Assembly (NCBI GenBank): GCA_946478775.1
Contig: CAMLDR010000137.1
Location: 1-11,765 of the forward strand
Reading direction: 5' to 3'
Source: an uncultured Flavobacteriales bacterium
GTDB lineage: Bacteria; Bacteroidota; Bacteroidia; Flavobacteriales; Crocinitomicaceae
DNA length: 11,765 nucleotides
Within the stretch, counting starts at the first letter, position 1. Each line of letters opens with the position of its first letter. This document shows, piece by piece, positions 1 to 5,748 of the stretch. Both the position numbers and the translations under genes were made by a program. A model generated the notes under the pieces. The model was not told the DNA's origin, made no database searches, and worked only from the letters and a program-made list of their open reading frames with translations.

Positions 1-93
1 AGTGCATTAGCAGTTTCGTTCATTAATGTCATGTACTGGAATGAACGAACTCCGGACAACAAGTGTGTTCCGGTAGAACCTCTCAAAGAGTAA
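1..93 (+). CDS. C-terminal end of an unknown protein (partial)
   Basis: The first frame is open from the window edge and gives 30 residues ending PVEPLKE before a TAA stop at 91-93. It is called coding because it runs open from the edge to a stop that is followed 21 bases later by a strong intrinsic terminator, as expected for the end of a transcription unit. The fragment contains FINVMYWNERTPDNKC, which I cannot assign to any family. The gene's start and main domains lie outside the window. Confidence 0.5.
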   Translation, partial: SALAVSFINVMYWNERTPDNKCVPVEPLKE

Positions 94-114
94 AAAAACT
101 CTTGAAAAGCAGGT

Positions 115-154
115 AAATCGAGTGGATGTTGTCATTCACTCGATTTTCTTTTTT
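115..154 (+). terminator. Strong intrinsic terminator
   Basis: Positions 115-128 pair with 133-146 (arm AATCGAGTG with CACTCGATT, then four inner pairs including one G-T wobble) around the four-base loop TTGT. The hairpin is followed by TTCTTTTTT. It most likely ends the transcript of the partial gene that stops at 93. The reverse strand lacks a T-run after the stem, so it should act only on plus-strand transcripts. Confidence 0.85.
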
Positions 155-170
155 ATACCCATCCAACCAA

Positions 171-233
171 ATGAGAAAAGTATTCGTTCAGGCTAATGCG
201 CATGGTTTTAATAGAAAATTTTCAACATATTAA
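171..233 (+). CDS. Possible 20-residue small ORF between two terminators
   Basis: ATG at 171 opens a frame of 20 codons (MRKVFVQANAHGFNRKFSTY) ending at TAA 231-233, just before the second terminator. The product is basic and has no hydrophobic segment. I see neither a clear ribosome binding site nor a promoter box, so this is offered only because it is the sole reading frame that would explain a separate terminated transcript here. It may equally be non-coding. Confidence 0.15.
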   Translation: MRKVFVQANAHGFNRKFSTY

Positions 234-255
234 AATCTAATACCTGAATAAAGAG

Positions 256-291
256 ATCGGATGGCCCGGAAATCCATCCGATTTTCTTTTT
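256..291 (+). terminator. Second intrinsic terminator
   Basis: ATCGGATGG at 256-264 pairs perfectly with CCATCCGAT at 274-282 around a nine-base loop, followed by TTTCTTTTT. It lies only about 100 bases past the first terminator with no clear gene between them. It may be a backup terminator or the end of a small independent transcript. Confidence 0.75.
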
Positions 292-471
292 ATAGAAAGT
301 GTGGTTTTTCGATTTCTGATATCGTAAGAAACTTACGGACTTCCGGTCGTAAATTAGCATTCAGAAAACAGATCAATTCATTATTAACCATTTAACAACC
401 TATGCGATGTGTAATCTAAAAAAATTAATGCATCTTTATAGCACATTAACTACTCACTCATCATTCACATT

Positions 472-1035
472 ATGACACTAGAAGATTTTATCATTTTTGA
501 ACGAAAATGGGAAGGAGGCCTCAGCAGGCACGCTTCCGATTCAGCAAGTAAAACACCTTGCCCTACTCCTTACAAAGGCAAAACAGGCTGGCACACCAAC
601 GCCGGGATTACTTACGCAGTCTGGCGAAAAAAATTCGGGAAATTAAACGATCAGCGTTTTTTTGAAATGTCGAACGCAGATTGGTTCGTTGTTTTCGATT
701 CGCTTTACTATTCCAAAGTAAAAGCAGCATCTTTTAACTCCTTATCCATCGGATTCATGGTAACGACTATTGCCTGGGGCTCCGGAGTACGGCAAGCCGG
801 TTTGACGCTTCAACGGGCTATAAACAAAAAAGGCGGAAATGTTTCTGTTGACGGAGTAATAGGACCTAAAACCATCGCAGCAGCCAATGCCATTCCGCCA
901 AAAGAATTATTCGATGAACTGGTAAAGCAGCGTTCTGATTTCTTTCACCGCATTGCAAAAGGAAAAAATGCCGTATTCCTGAAAGGATGGCTGAACCGGA
1001 TGAATGCTTTTGTGAAAGGGTTTAAACCAGCATAA
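472..1035 (+). CDS. GH108-type lysozyme with peptidoglycan-binding C-terminus
   Basis: This 187-residue protein is predicted to cut the glycan chains of peptidoglycan. The N-terminal half matches the glycoside hydrolase 108 (DUF847, 'secretion-activating protein') family. The family's catalytic Glu sits in a short E-G-G motif, seen here as W13-E14-G15-G16, and the following conserved T-x-x-G-I-T-x-x-x-W stretch is recognisable as TNAGITYAVW at 42-51. The C-terminal half (about 110-180) resembles peptidoglycan-binding domain 3, with LQRAIN (113-118), DGVIGPKT (127-134) and a final FLKGWLNRM. Length is normal for the family. There is no signal peptide, so export would need another route such as a holin-like helper or lysis. 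Such genes are common in prophages, type VI-like clusters and alone in Bacteroidota chromosomes. No phage gene is visible nearby. The ATG at 472 is preferred because the family motif begins directly after it. Confidence 0.85.
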   Translation: MTLEDFIIFERKWEGGLSRHASDSASKTPCPTPYKGKTGWHTNAGITYAVWRKKFGKLNDQRFFEMSNADWFVVFDSLYYSKVKAASFNSLSIGFMVTTIAWGSGVRQAGLTLQRAINKKGGNVSVDGVIGPKTIAAANAIPPKELFDELVKQRSDFFHRIAKGKNAVFLKGWLNRMNAFVKGFKPA

Positions 1036-1096
1036 TGAAGATTGCATCGTTACTCATCCAATTTTAGCATCTATGAGTGATCTCTCTCTTTGTCTT

Positions 1097-1139
1097 CCTA
1101 CTTTTTGCTAAGGCAGAAAAAGTAGGCAAAACTGCCTTA
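1097..1139. repeat. Two overlapping, mutually exclusive inverted repeats
   Basis: CCTACTTTTT at 1097-1106 pairs perfectly with AAAAAGTAGG at 1117-1126. Within its loop begins TAAGGCAG (1109-1116), which pairs with CTGCCTTA at 1132-1139. The two hairpins share bases and cannot both form. The element lies 60 bases past the lysozyme stop, so it may help end that transcript, but it lacks a classic T-run after either stem on the plus strand. It resembles short palindromic repeats often seen between genes in Bacteroidota; copy number cannot be judged here. Confidence 0.65.
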
Positions 1140-1159
1140 TCCCAATTACAGCATTCGGC

Positions 1160-1282
1160 CATCCAACCGTTGTGGACCAATCCATGGAAAGACGGGATCA
1201 GGATCCAAAATGCATCCCACAGTAGTTTTACAAACTCTGTGGGATAACACTTTCCCGGATTGATAGCCACACTGGTTGGATG
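1160..1282. repeat. Large imperfect palindrome (MITE- or REP-like)
   Basis: CATCCAACC at 1160-1168 is repeated exactly in inverse at 1274-1282. The likeness continues inward: the left arm 1160-1191 and the reverse complement of 1250-1282 share TGTGG, CAATCC and GGAAAG with only a few changes and small gaps. At the centre, ATCCCACAG (1214-1222) pairs with CTGTGGGAT (1237-1245), followed by five inner pairs (1224-1228 with 1232-1236) and a TAC loop. The whole 123-bp unit could fold as one long hairpin in DNA or RNA. Two minus-strand frames cross it, but the symmetry argues that they are not genes. Confidence 0.65.
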
Positions 1283-1468
1283 TCATTTTTCTTCGGACAT
1301 CCGGAAGTTCGTCTGACGATTTGGTAATTCTATAACATTTCTCTGGTCGTGTAATTGGGATTCTGTCCACGGTATACCCCTTTCAAGTATCTTTCGTCCC
1401 TCTTTTATTTCAGAAGGATAACACGAAGGAAAGGCCAAGAGCATCATAAAAAGAATTATAAGCTTCAT
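1283..1468 (-). CDS. Small putative lipoprotein, possibly truncated
   Basis: A 61-residue product starts MKLIILFMMLLAFPSC. It has a short charged N-terminus, a hydrophobic core and a Cys at residue 16 in a position and setting like a lipoprotein signal (F-P-S-C, a poor lipobox). The rest is polar and matches no family I know. The ATG at 1468 is preferred over a start at 1486 because the signal sequence begins there. The gene follows the SRPBCC gene on the same strand after 86 bases and might be co-transcribed. Its TGA stop (1283-1285) directly abuts the end of the palindrome at 1282, which suggests the original 3' end was replaced or cut by that element. A chance frame cannot be excluded. Confidence 0.4.
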   Translation of the reverse strand: MKLIILFMMLLAFPSCYPSEIKEGRKILERGIPWTESQLHDQRNVIELPNRQTNFRMSEEK

Positions 1469-1554
1469 TTGTGTTGTTTCAACCAATGTTTAGCTGTGAA
1501 TTGCCGAAAATGAATTGCTATTCTATTATCAGATGTGAGATTTTGATTATCCGA

Positions 1555-1989
1555 TTACTTCTCCGCTTCTGCTTTCAATTGTTTGTTCATCGCATGGAAT
1601 CCGTTCAGTGTACTTCCATCCAGCATTTTTGAGAGCATTCGGACCAGGATCCCTTTGAATTTTTCGGCATGAATGACGGTGGTGGTGCCGTTTCCGTTGT
1701 CGATCAGTTCAAAGCGGTGCTCGCCGTCAAACAATCCCGGGAAAAGCAAATGGCCGATCCATCTGAATTCTTTGTTCTTGTCGAAAGCCAGTACTTTCGG
1801 CTTGAAAGTCATTCCTTTTCCTTCCGGTGGCTCGAGGCGTACAATGATCTTCTCCCCCACTTTTGCGGTTCCGCTGATTGATTTAATAAAGGGATTCCAG
1901 TTGGGATAGTTCTGAAAATCGCTTAGGATTTCCCAAATGCGTTCCGGGGTTGCCTGGATCGTGATTTCTGTTCTGATTTCTTTTTTCAT
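1555..1989 (-). CDS. SRPBCC (START-like) domain protein
   Basis: This 144-residue protein consists of a single SRPBCC/polyketide-cyclase-like fold, a barrel with a deep hydrophobic pocket. The typical opening is visible as an alternating strand (EIRTEITIQA, 4-13) followed by T-P-E-R-IWEILSDFQNYPNWNPF, with the family's W-x-x-L-x-D-x-x-x-Y-x-x-W-N-P pattern. Later strands include FRWIGHLLFPGLFDGEHRFEL, and the protein closes with the long C-terminal helix FHAMNKQLKAEAEK. It has no signal peptide or membrane segment, so it should be cytosolic. Ligand and role are unknown; family members bind lipids or act on small hydrophobic molecules. It lies 97 bases behind the Crp-like gene on the same strand, so regulation by or with that regulator is plausible but not shown. 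Confidence 0.85.
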   Translation of the reverse strand: MKKEIRTEITIQATPERIWEILSDFQNYPNWNPFIKSISGTAKVGEKIIVRLEPPEGKGMTFKPKVLAFDKNKEFRWIGHLLFPGLFDGEHRFELIDNGNGTTTVIHAEKFKGILVRMLSKMLDGSTLNGFHAMNKQLKAEAEK

Positions 1990-2086
1990 CTGATTTACTA
2001 TTGATTTTCTTTAGATCCTGACATTCATAGTGAGGATTTGATGAAACAAAGTTCGATGAAAGGAATGAAGGTGCTCTTGACAAATA

Positions 2087-2662
2087 TCAAGAAATGGAAG
2101 CGGTCTTTTTTCGGAGCCTGCTGAAGGTTTCAGGAGTCATTCCAAGCATGGAAGCCAGGTATTGCAGAGGAACCTGGTTGAACAATTCTTTGTTTGCGTT
2201 CCACAATTGCACATAGCGTTCTTCCGCAGTCATGGAAATAAATGCCAGGATGCGGTCGCTCATAATCCCAAAACACTTCGCCATGAATAATTTCTCTACC
2301 GTATTCCAGGTCGGGATGGATTTCCCCATGTTCCGGTAATCGTCTTTGCTGATTACATACAATTCGCAGTCTGTCAATGCCTGAAGCGAAGAAACCGCAG
2401 GTTTATCGAATAAAAAACTATTCAGATCGGTAATGAAATATCCCGGAGTTGCGATCCATTTGGTGATTTCCTTATCCGGAAGGTTTACCCATTCGCGCAG
2501 CAGTCCCGATTTAACGAAAGCCATGTGGTTTGAATATCCGTTTTCTTTAAAAAAGTATTCGCCTTTATTTAATGGAACCGGACGAAATTGAGAACTGATC
2601 GTTTTCAAATCGCTCGAATGGACCTCAAAAAGTGCCGCAATATTCTGTTCCAGTTCGTTCAT
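2087..2662 (-). CDS. Crp/Fnr-family transcriptional regulator
   Basis: The 191-residue product has a cyclic-nucleotide-binding-like beta-roll at about 15-115 (LNKGEYFFKENGYSNHMAF and VKSGLLREW are the usual strands) and a C-terminal helix-turn-helix at about 164-186 (VPLQYLASMLGMTPETFSRL). The phosphate-binding Arg/Glu signature of cAMP-binding Crp is not evident: the equivalent stretch reads FDKPAVSSLQAL. It is therefore probably not a cAMP sensor, like many short Crp-like proteins of Bacteroidota. A longer frame begins at 2716, but the ATG at 2662 gives the usual length, while the upstream extension (MCVIVIYPYISC...) has no family match. It is divergent from the BlaI/M56 pair across 294 bp and may control the SRPBCC gene behind it. 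Confidence 0.88.
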   Translation of the reverse strand: MNELEQNIAALFEVHSSDLKTISSQFRPVPLNKGEYFFKENGYSNHMAFVKSGLLREWVNLPDKEITKWIATPGYFITDLNSFLFDKPAVSSLQALTDCELYVISKDDYRNMGKSIPTWNTVEKLFMAKCFGIMSDRILAFISMTAEERYVQLWNANKELFNQVPLQYLASMLGMTPETFSRLRKKTASIS

Positions 2663-2736
2663 TGATATTTTTCTTATTGAACACGAAATATAGGGATAAA
2701 TGACAATAACACACATCCCACTTTACCACAAATAAG

Positions 2737-2744
2737 CAAATTTA
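2737..2744 (-). promoter_or_regulatory. Candidate -7 promoter box for the Crp-like gene
   Basis: On the minus strand the sequence reads TAAATTTG, an exact match to the Bacteroidota TAnnTTTG -7 element. It would give a 5' leader of roughly 65-70 bases before the ATG at 2662. No convincing TTG -33 element is found at the right distance, so the call rests on one box only. Confidence 0.35.
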
Positions 2745-2904
2745 AAAGGCACTTACCGGATGCCTTGTCTATCGAATGCGAGACCAGCCCATCTCTAAAC
2801 AAATTTATTCGAAACAGACTCACTTTTTATCTGTGCATCAGTGGGAATAATATTACAGACAAATAAATCCTAGTAAAACCGGGCTTTTTAAAATTTATTT
2901 CATT

Positions 2905-2920
2905 TATATTTATAAATATA
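2905..2920. promoter_or_regulatory. 16-bp perfect palindrome, candidate BlaI-family operator
   Basis: TATATTTA is followed at once by its exact inverse, giving a 16-bp perfect dyad ending 36 bases before the repressor's start codon. BlaI/MecI repressors bind short dyads over their own promoters, and a TATAAT (2925-2930) lies just downstream. The position fits self-regulation of the BlaI/M56 pair. The site is pure A/T, so some of the symmetry could be chance, and it does not show the TACA/TGTA halves of the staphylococcal operators. Confidence 0.45.
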
Positions 2921-2956
2921 GTTGTATAATTAGAAAAGTAATTATATCATTGCTGT

Positions 2957-3325
2957 ATGAAAAAGGAATTGACACGCGCAGAAGAGCAAATTATGCAGGC
3001 AATCTGGTCTGTTGGAAAAGGATTCGCAAAAGACATCCACGAACAGCTGGAAGAACCCAAACCGGCTTATAATACTGTATTGACCGTGATCCGCGTATTG
3101 GTACATAAAGGTTTCGTGGAGTACACAACTTACGGGAAATCGAATGAATATTACCCGGTGATCACCAAAGAAGCTTACTCTTCTCAGCGCTTTCAGTCCT
3201 TAAAGGAAAACTATTTCGGGAATTCGAATGCGCAGTTGCTTTCCTTCTTTCTAAAAGAAAACAACCTGGATCTCCAGGATTTGAACGAACTATTGGAAAT
3301 CATCAAAAAAGAACGTCATGACTAA
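2957..3325 (+). CDS. BlaI/MecI/CopY-family repressor
   Basis: The 122-residue product is a winged-helix repressor of the penicillinase-repressor family. The start LTRAEEQIMQAIW is the classic first helix, the recognition region is PAYNTVLTVIRVLVHKGFV (36-54), and the wing contains EYTTYGKSNEYYPV. The C-terminal helices (about 80-120, SNAQLLSFFLKENN onwards) form the dimer interface in this family. In the known pathway a membrane M56 peptidase senses a signal and brings about repressor cleavage, freeing the operon. The partner gene follows here with an 8-base overlap (3318-3325), so the two are translationally coupled. No beta-lactamase gene is present in the window, so the regulated target and signal are unknown. 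The start is fixed by the family N-terminus. Confidence 0.95.
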   Translation: MKKELTRAEEQIMQAIWSVGKGFAKDIHEQLEEPKPAYNTVLTVIRVLVHKGFVEYTTYGKSNEYYPVITKEAYSSQRFQSLKENYFGNSNAQLLSFFLKENNLDLQDLNELLEIIKKERHD

Positions 3326-4718
3326 TTACTTGTGGTACATTTTTGAAGCAAACATAGTCATCGCGCTATTGTTCTGCGTTTTCAAGGGCATACAGCGTTA
3401 CCTTTCCTTCGGCTGGCAGCGTTTCTCTTTGCTTTCCATTCCGGTTTTATCTGCTCTTGCTGTTTGGATCAAGCATGTGAGTGTTTCCGAATCTGCCTGG
3501 AGTTATCACATTCCGGTATTTGAATTGGAAACGGTCACCGTTTCTCCTTCAAAAATAGCCGCAGCAAGTAGTTTTGATTACTCGGTCCTATGGGAAATCG
3601 GTTATTGGCTCGGAGTTGCTTTGCTTTCCGTCTGGATGCTTTTCAATTTGTTCAAGGTATTCCGGGTATTCCTTCGTGCAAAACGAAAAAAAGAAGACGG
3701 TTTTACTCTGATTGAACTGCCCGGCGAGGCACCTTCCTCCTTTTTCCGCTTCATTCAATTACCTGCAGGACTTTCGGAATACGATCGTGAGATTATCTTC
3801 CAGCACGAAAAGGTGCATGCACAAAAATACCATTCGGCAGACCGCTTGTTCCTGGAAACGGCTCATTGTCTTTCCTGGTTCAATCCCCTATTCCTGCTGA
3901 TGAAAAAAGAATTGGTCCATATCCACGAATTTGAAGTGGACCGGATCATGTACAACAAATACCGCGTCGGCTACATGGAATTCCTGCTGGCGTACTCTCT
4001 TGGAACTAGTTCTACAATATATTTATTCACCAATCAGTTTGTGACGAAACTCACGCTGATTAAACGCATCAAAATCATGAAAAAAACATCAAAAAGAGTA
4101 TTGATCGCTGCACTTGCCCTGCCAATCATTGCAGGTGGGTTCACACTGATCTCCTTCACTTCGGCAGATCAAACGCCGACAAGCAAAAAGACGAAAAAGG
4201 AAGCGGCTCCTAAGTCGAAAACAGTCAACAAAGAGGTAAAAGTGGTCAAAAAAACAACTGCTCCGGTTGAAAAAACAGTTATGCCGATGAAGGAAATCAC
4301 AACCAAAGAAATTTCCACCAAACAATGGGATGAAAAGGAAATCCAATTCCTTCCTCCTGTAACAACTGACGAGGCTGAAATTTCATCTGCGCCAAAAAAA
4401 ATCACTAAACAGGAAACGGAAGTGGATCAACTACCGGAATACGTTGGCGGCACAGAGGCCTTGATGAAGTACATGACCGGCAATATGAGGTATCCGGAGG
4501 CTGCCATGAAATCAAAAACTACGGGGAAGGTATTCGTGTCATTCGTGGTAACGAAGGAAGGAAAAGTAACGAAAGCAGCCGTAAAAAGAGGCGTCAGCAA
4601 AGAACTCGACGCGGAAGCACTGCGTGTGGTCTCTTCTATGCCAAACTGGAAACCCGCTGAAAAAGACGGGAAGAAGGTAGATGCGGAAATGGTGCTGCCG
4701 GTGTCGTTTGCATTGTAA
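3318..4718 (+). CDS. M56 (BlaR1-like) membrane metallopeptidase with TonB C-terminal domain
   Basis: The 466-residue protein is a fusion. The first 255 residues are a BlaR1/MecR1-type peptidase: membrane segments near 5-22, 36-50 and 91-112, zinc motif HEKVH at 163-167, then SWFNPLF (186-192) and HEFEVD (203-208), whose E204 is the expected third zinc ligand. A further hydrophobic segment (260-280) leads to a Lys/Thr/Glu-rich, periplasm-spanning linker (282-370). Residues about 371-466 are a TonB C-terminal domain, with RYPEAAMKSKTTGKVFVSF, EGKV and the LDAEALRVVSSMPNWKPA signature. There is no penicillin-binding sensor domain, so it is unlikely to be a beta-lactam receptor. It probably senses an envelope signal, perhaps through TonB-like contact with an outer-membrane protein, and acts on the repressor encoded just upstream. 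Such fusions are common in Bacteroidota; the substrates are mostly unproven. Confidence 0.93.
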   Translation: MTNYLWYIFEANIVIALLFCVFKGIQRYLSFGWQRFSLLSIPVLSALAVWIKHVSVSESAWSYHIPVFELETVTVSPSKIAAASSFDYSVLWEIGYWLGVALLSVWMLFNLFKVFRVFLRAKRKKEDGFTLIELPGEAPSSFFRFIQLPAGLSEYDREIIFQHEKVHAQKYHSADRLFLETAHCLSWFNPLFLLMKKELVHIHEFEVDRIMYNKYRVGYMEFLLAYSLGTSSTIYLFTNQFVTKLTLIKRIKIMKKTSKRVLIAALALPIIAGGFTLISFTSADQTPTSKKTKKEAAPKSKTVNKEVKVVKKTTAPVEKTVMPMKEITTKEISTKQWDEKEIQFLPPVTTDEAEISSAPKKITKQETEVDQLPEYVGGTEALMKYMTGNMRYPEAAMKSKTTGKVFVSFVVTKEGKVTKAAVKRGVSKELDAEALRVVSSMPNWKPAEKDGKKVDAEMVLPVSFAL

Positions 4719-4742
4719 GTACATTATCTTTCTCACGCATCA

Positions 4743-4797
4743 CGCAGATTTCGCAGATAACTTCCATTAAATCTGCGCTTGTCTTGGTAAGTCTGCG
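4743..4797. repeat. CGCAGAT-type palindromic repeat cluster
   Basis: CGCAGATTT at 4743-4751 is followed at once by CGCAGAT (4752-4758), then the inverse AAATCTGCG at 4769-4777 and a further TCTGCGGG at 4792-4799. The first and third copies can form a nine-pair hairpin with a 17-base loop. Sequences of this 'atttcgcagat ... aatctgcg' type recur between genes in many Bacteroidota. Here the cluster starts 24 bases past the M56 gene stop and may act as a transcript end. Confidence 0.6.
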
Positions 4798-4850
4798 GGC
4801 AATTTAAAAATCATCTGAATTCTCGAACAAAGATTTAAGATCAAAAGAAT

Positions 4851-4880
4851 AGTAGTGGTGTAAAATTTTACACCACTGCT
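4851..4880. promoter_or_regulatory. 30-bp near-perfect palindrome
   Basis: The half-site AGTGGTGTAAAA (4854-4865) is followed directly by its exact inverse TTTTACACCACT (4866-4877). Three more bases on each side extend the dyad to 30 bp with one mismatch, which is a G-T wobble in RNA. It could be a two-sided terminator: the T-runs are poor, GTTTTCG on the plus strand and CTATTCTTTT on the minus strand. It could equally be the binding site of a dimeric regulator, since the symmetry runs unbroken through the centre, which a loop would not need. Confidence 0.55.
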
Positions 4881-4894
4881 GTTTTCGCTAGTGC

Positions 4895-5044
4895 ATGAAA
4901 AAATTGAATGTTATACCATCATCCCTGACCGTATTTGTTATATCTTTTATTTTAAGAGGGTCCAATTTAGATGTAGATTCCATTAACCGGCCTACGTTTT
5001 CGTCTCATCCAATTTGTAATTCTTTATTTAAGTCCTTATCTTAA
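4895..5044 (+). CDS. Possible 49-residue small membrane or secreted protein
   Basis: ATG at 4895 opens 49 codons ending at TAA 5042-5044. The product starts MKKLNVIPSSLTVFVISFIL, two lysines followed by a hydrophobic stretch, as in a signal peptide or single membrane segment. The remainder (RGSNLDVDSINRPTFSS onwards) is polar and matches nothing I know. The frame begins 15 bases after the 30-bp palindrome and ends 25 bases before the next gene. There is no clear ribosome binding site, and a chance frame is quite possible. Confidence 0.25.
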   Translation: MKKLNVIPSSLTVFVISFILRGSNLDVDSINRPTFSSHPICNSLFKSLS

Positions 5045-5069
5045 TAAGGATAACGATTAAAACTCTTTT

Positions 5070-5519
5070 ATGGAAAGTCTTAAGATGAAAGAAATTGAAC
5101 GCTCAATTGAAATAAATGCTCCCAAAGAAAAAGTCTGGAAAACGCTTTGGGAAGACGCAACTTTTCGCGAATGGGCCAACCTGATTGATGAAGGAATGTT
5201 CATCCAGGGGGATTTGAAAGAAGGGAATGAGGTCGAGTTCATGTCTTCTGTAAACGGTTACGGTGTCACAAGCCTGGTCGAAACATTTATCCCGAACGAA
5301 TATGCGGTATTCAAACACAGTGCCGACACACAAGAAAGCGGAGCAAAGGAACGCGAAAATGAATGGACGGGCGGAACGGAAAGTTATGCGATAAACGAAA
5401 CCGATGGAGTAACTACTTTAACGGTTAAAAGTGAAGTCCCCCAGCACCAGGAAGAAACATTTAGCGCAAACCTTCCAAAAGCTTTGGAGCGGATCAAGCT
5501 GCTGGTAGAAAAGAAGTAG
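5070..5519 (+). CDS. SRPBCC (AHSA1-like) domain protein
   Basis: The 149-residue protein is a second single-domain START-like protein, not closely similar to the one at 1555-1989. The family opening is clear: IERSIEINAPKEKVWKTLWEDATFREW, where strand, APxEKVW turn and W helix are typical of the AHSA1/polyketide-cyclase branch. A central strand region has GDLKEGNEVEFMS, and the protein ends with the long amphipathic helix TFSANLPKALERIKLLVEK. It is cytosolic with no catalytic residues that can be named, and ligand and role are unknown. Two starts are possible: ATG at 5070, or ATG at 5085, which begins directly at the conserved strand (MKEIERS). Neither has a strong ribosome binding site. It appears to be a single-gene unit followed by the tRNA promoter. 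Confidence 0.85.
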   Translation: MESLKMKEIERSIEINAPKEKVWKTLWEDATFREWANLIDEGMFIQGDLKEGNEVEFMSSVNGYGVTSLVETFIPNEYAVFKHSADTQESGAKERENEWTGGTESYAINETDGVTTLTVKSEVPQHQEETFSANLPKALERIKLLVEKK

Positions 5520-5576
5520 AAAGAAAAAGTAGGTTGAAATAAGCCCGAAAGCAAATAGGAAATTCGATAGAAATAC

Positions 5577-5584
5577 TATATTTG
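5577..5584 (+). promoter_or_regulatory. tRNA promoter, -7 box TATATTTG
   Basis: TATATTTG is an exact TAnnTTTG element followed by CACCCG, a setting typical of stable-RNA promoters in Bacteroidota. Transcription would start near 5590 and give a leader of about 70 bases before the tRNA. The expected TTG near -33 is not obvious. This is the clearest promoter box in the window. Confidence 0.6.
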
Positions 5585-5659
5585 CACCCGAAAGCAGGAA
5601 GTGAAACCACTTATTTAGTCTGTTAGATTGATTAAATTCTCACTCCATTATGCTTCAAC

Positions 5660-5733
5660 GGTCCTATAGCTCAGTCGGTTAGAGCAACTGACTCATAATC
5701 AGTAGGTGCTTGGTTCGATCCCAAGTGGGACCA
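5660..5733 (+). tRNA. tRNA with anticodon CAT (elongator Met, or Ile2 read after lysidine modification)
   Basis: The cloverleaf is complete. The acceptor arm GGTCCTA pairs with TGGGACC (one wobble). The D-arm GCTC pairs with GAGC, and the anticodon stem ACTGA with TCAGT around loop CTCATAA (anticodon CAT at 5693-5695). The T-arm is CTTGG, loop TTCGATC, CCAAG. The discriminator is A and the CCA tail is not encoded. G1 pairs with C72, so it is not the initiator tRNA. Elongator Met and lysidine-type Ile2 cannot be told apart with certainty by eye. Confidence 0.93.
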
Positions 5734-5748
5734 CCCAAAAACAACGCG

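Larger units (their letters stand above)
94..471. other. 378-bp intergenic stretch before the lysozyme gene
   Basis: It holds the two terminators, the doubtful 20-codon frame, and a short dyad at 323-337 (CGTAAG, AAA, CTTACG) with another CGTAA a few bases on (348-352). From about 340 to 471 it is A/T-rich leader for the lysozyme gene. I found no exact TAnnTTTG box on the plus strand, so the promoter of that gene is not located. Confidence 0.6.
4719..5069. other. 351-bp intergenic stretch rich in repeats
   Basis: It contains the clustered CGCAGAT repeats (4743-4797), a 30-bp near-perfect palindrome (4851-4880), a doubtful 49-codon frame (4895-5044) and a small hairpin just before the next gene (TCCTTAT at 5033-5039 pairing with ATAAGGA at 5044-5050, loop CTTA). 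No exact TAnnTTTG box is seen on the plus strand before the SRPBCC gene at 5070. Confidence 0.6.

Noticed and set aside
160..168. CATCCAACC at 160-168, identical to the arm of the palindrome at 1160
   Set aside because: The match stops after nine bases on both sides, so a shared element is not supported.
1064..1370. Two overlapping minus-strand frames of 68 and 74 codons across the palindromic region
   Set aside because: Both run through the long inverted repeats and encode Cys/Trp-rich sequence without a family match, and they overlap each other. The DNA symmetry explains the region better than coding does.
2663..2716. N-terminal extension of the Crp-like regulator starting at 2716
   Set aside because: The extra 18 residues have no family match, and the ATG at 2662 gives the normal length of about 190 residues.
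2945..2952. TATCATTG as a -7 box for the BlaI-type gene
   Set aside because: It differs from TAnnTTTG by one base and lies only 5 bases before the ATG, leaving no room for a leader.
4089..4405. Minus-strand frames of 85 and 78 codons opposite the M56-TonB linker
   Set aside because: They are the antisense of the Lys/Thr/Glu-rich linker, giving Phe-rich sequence. The sense frame has strong family matches.
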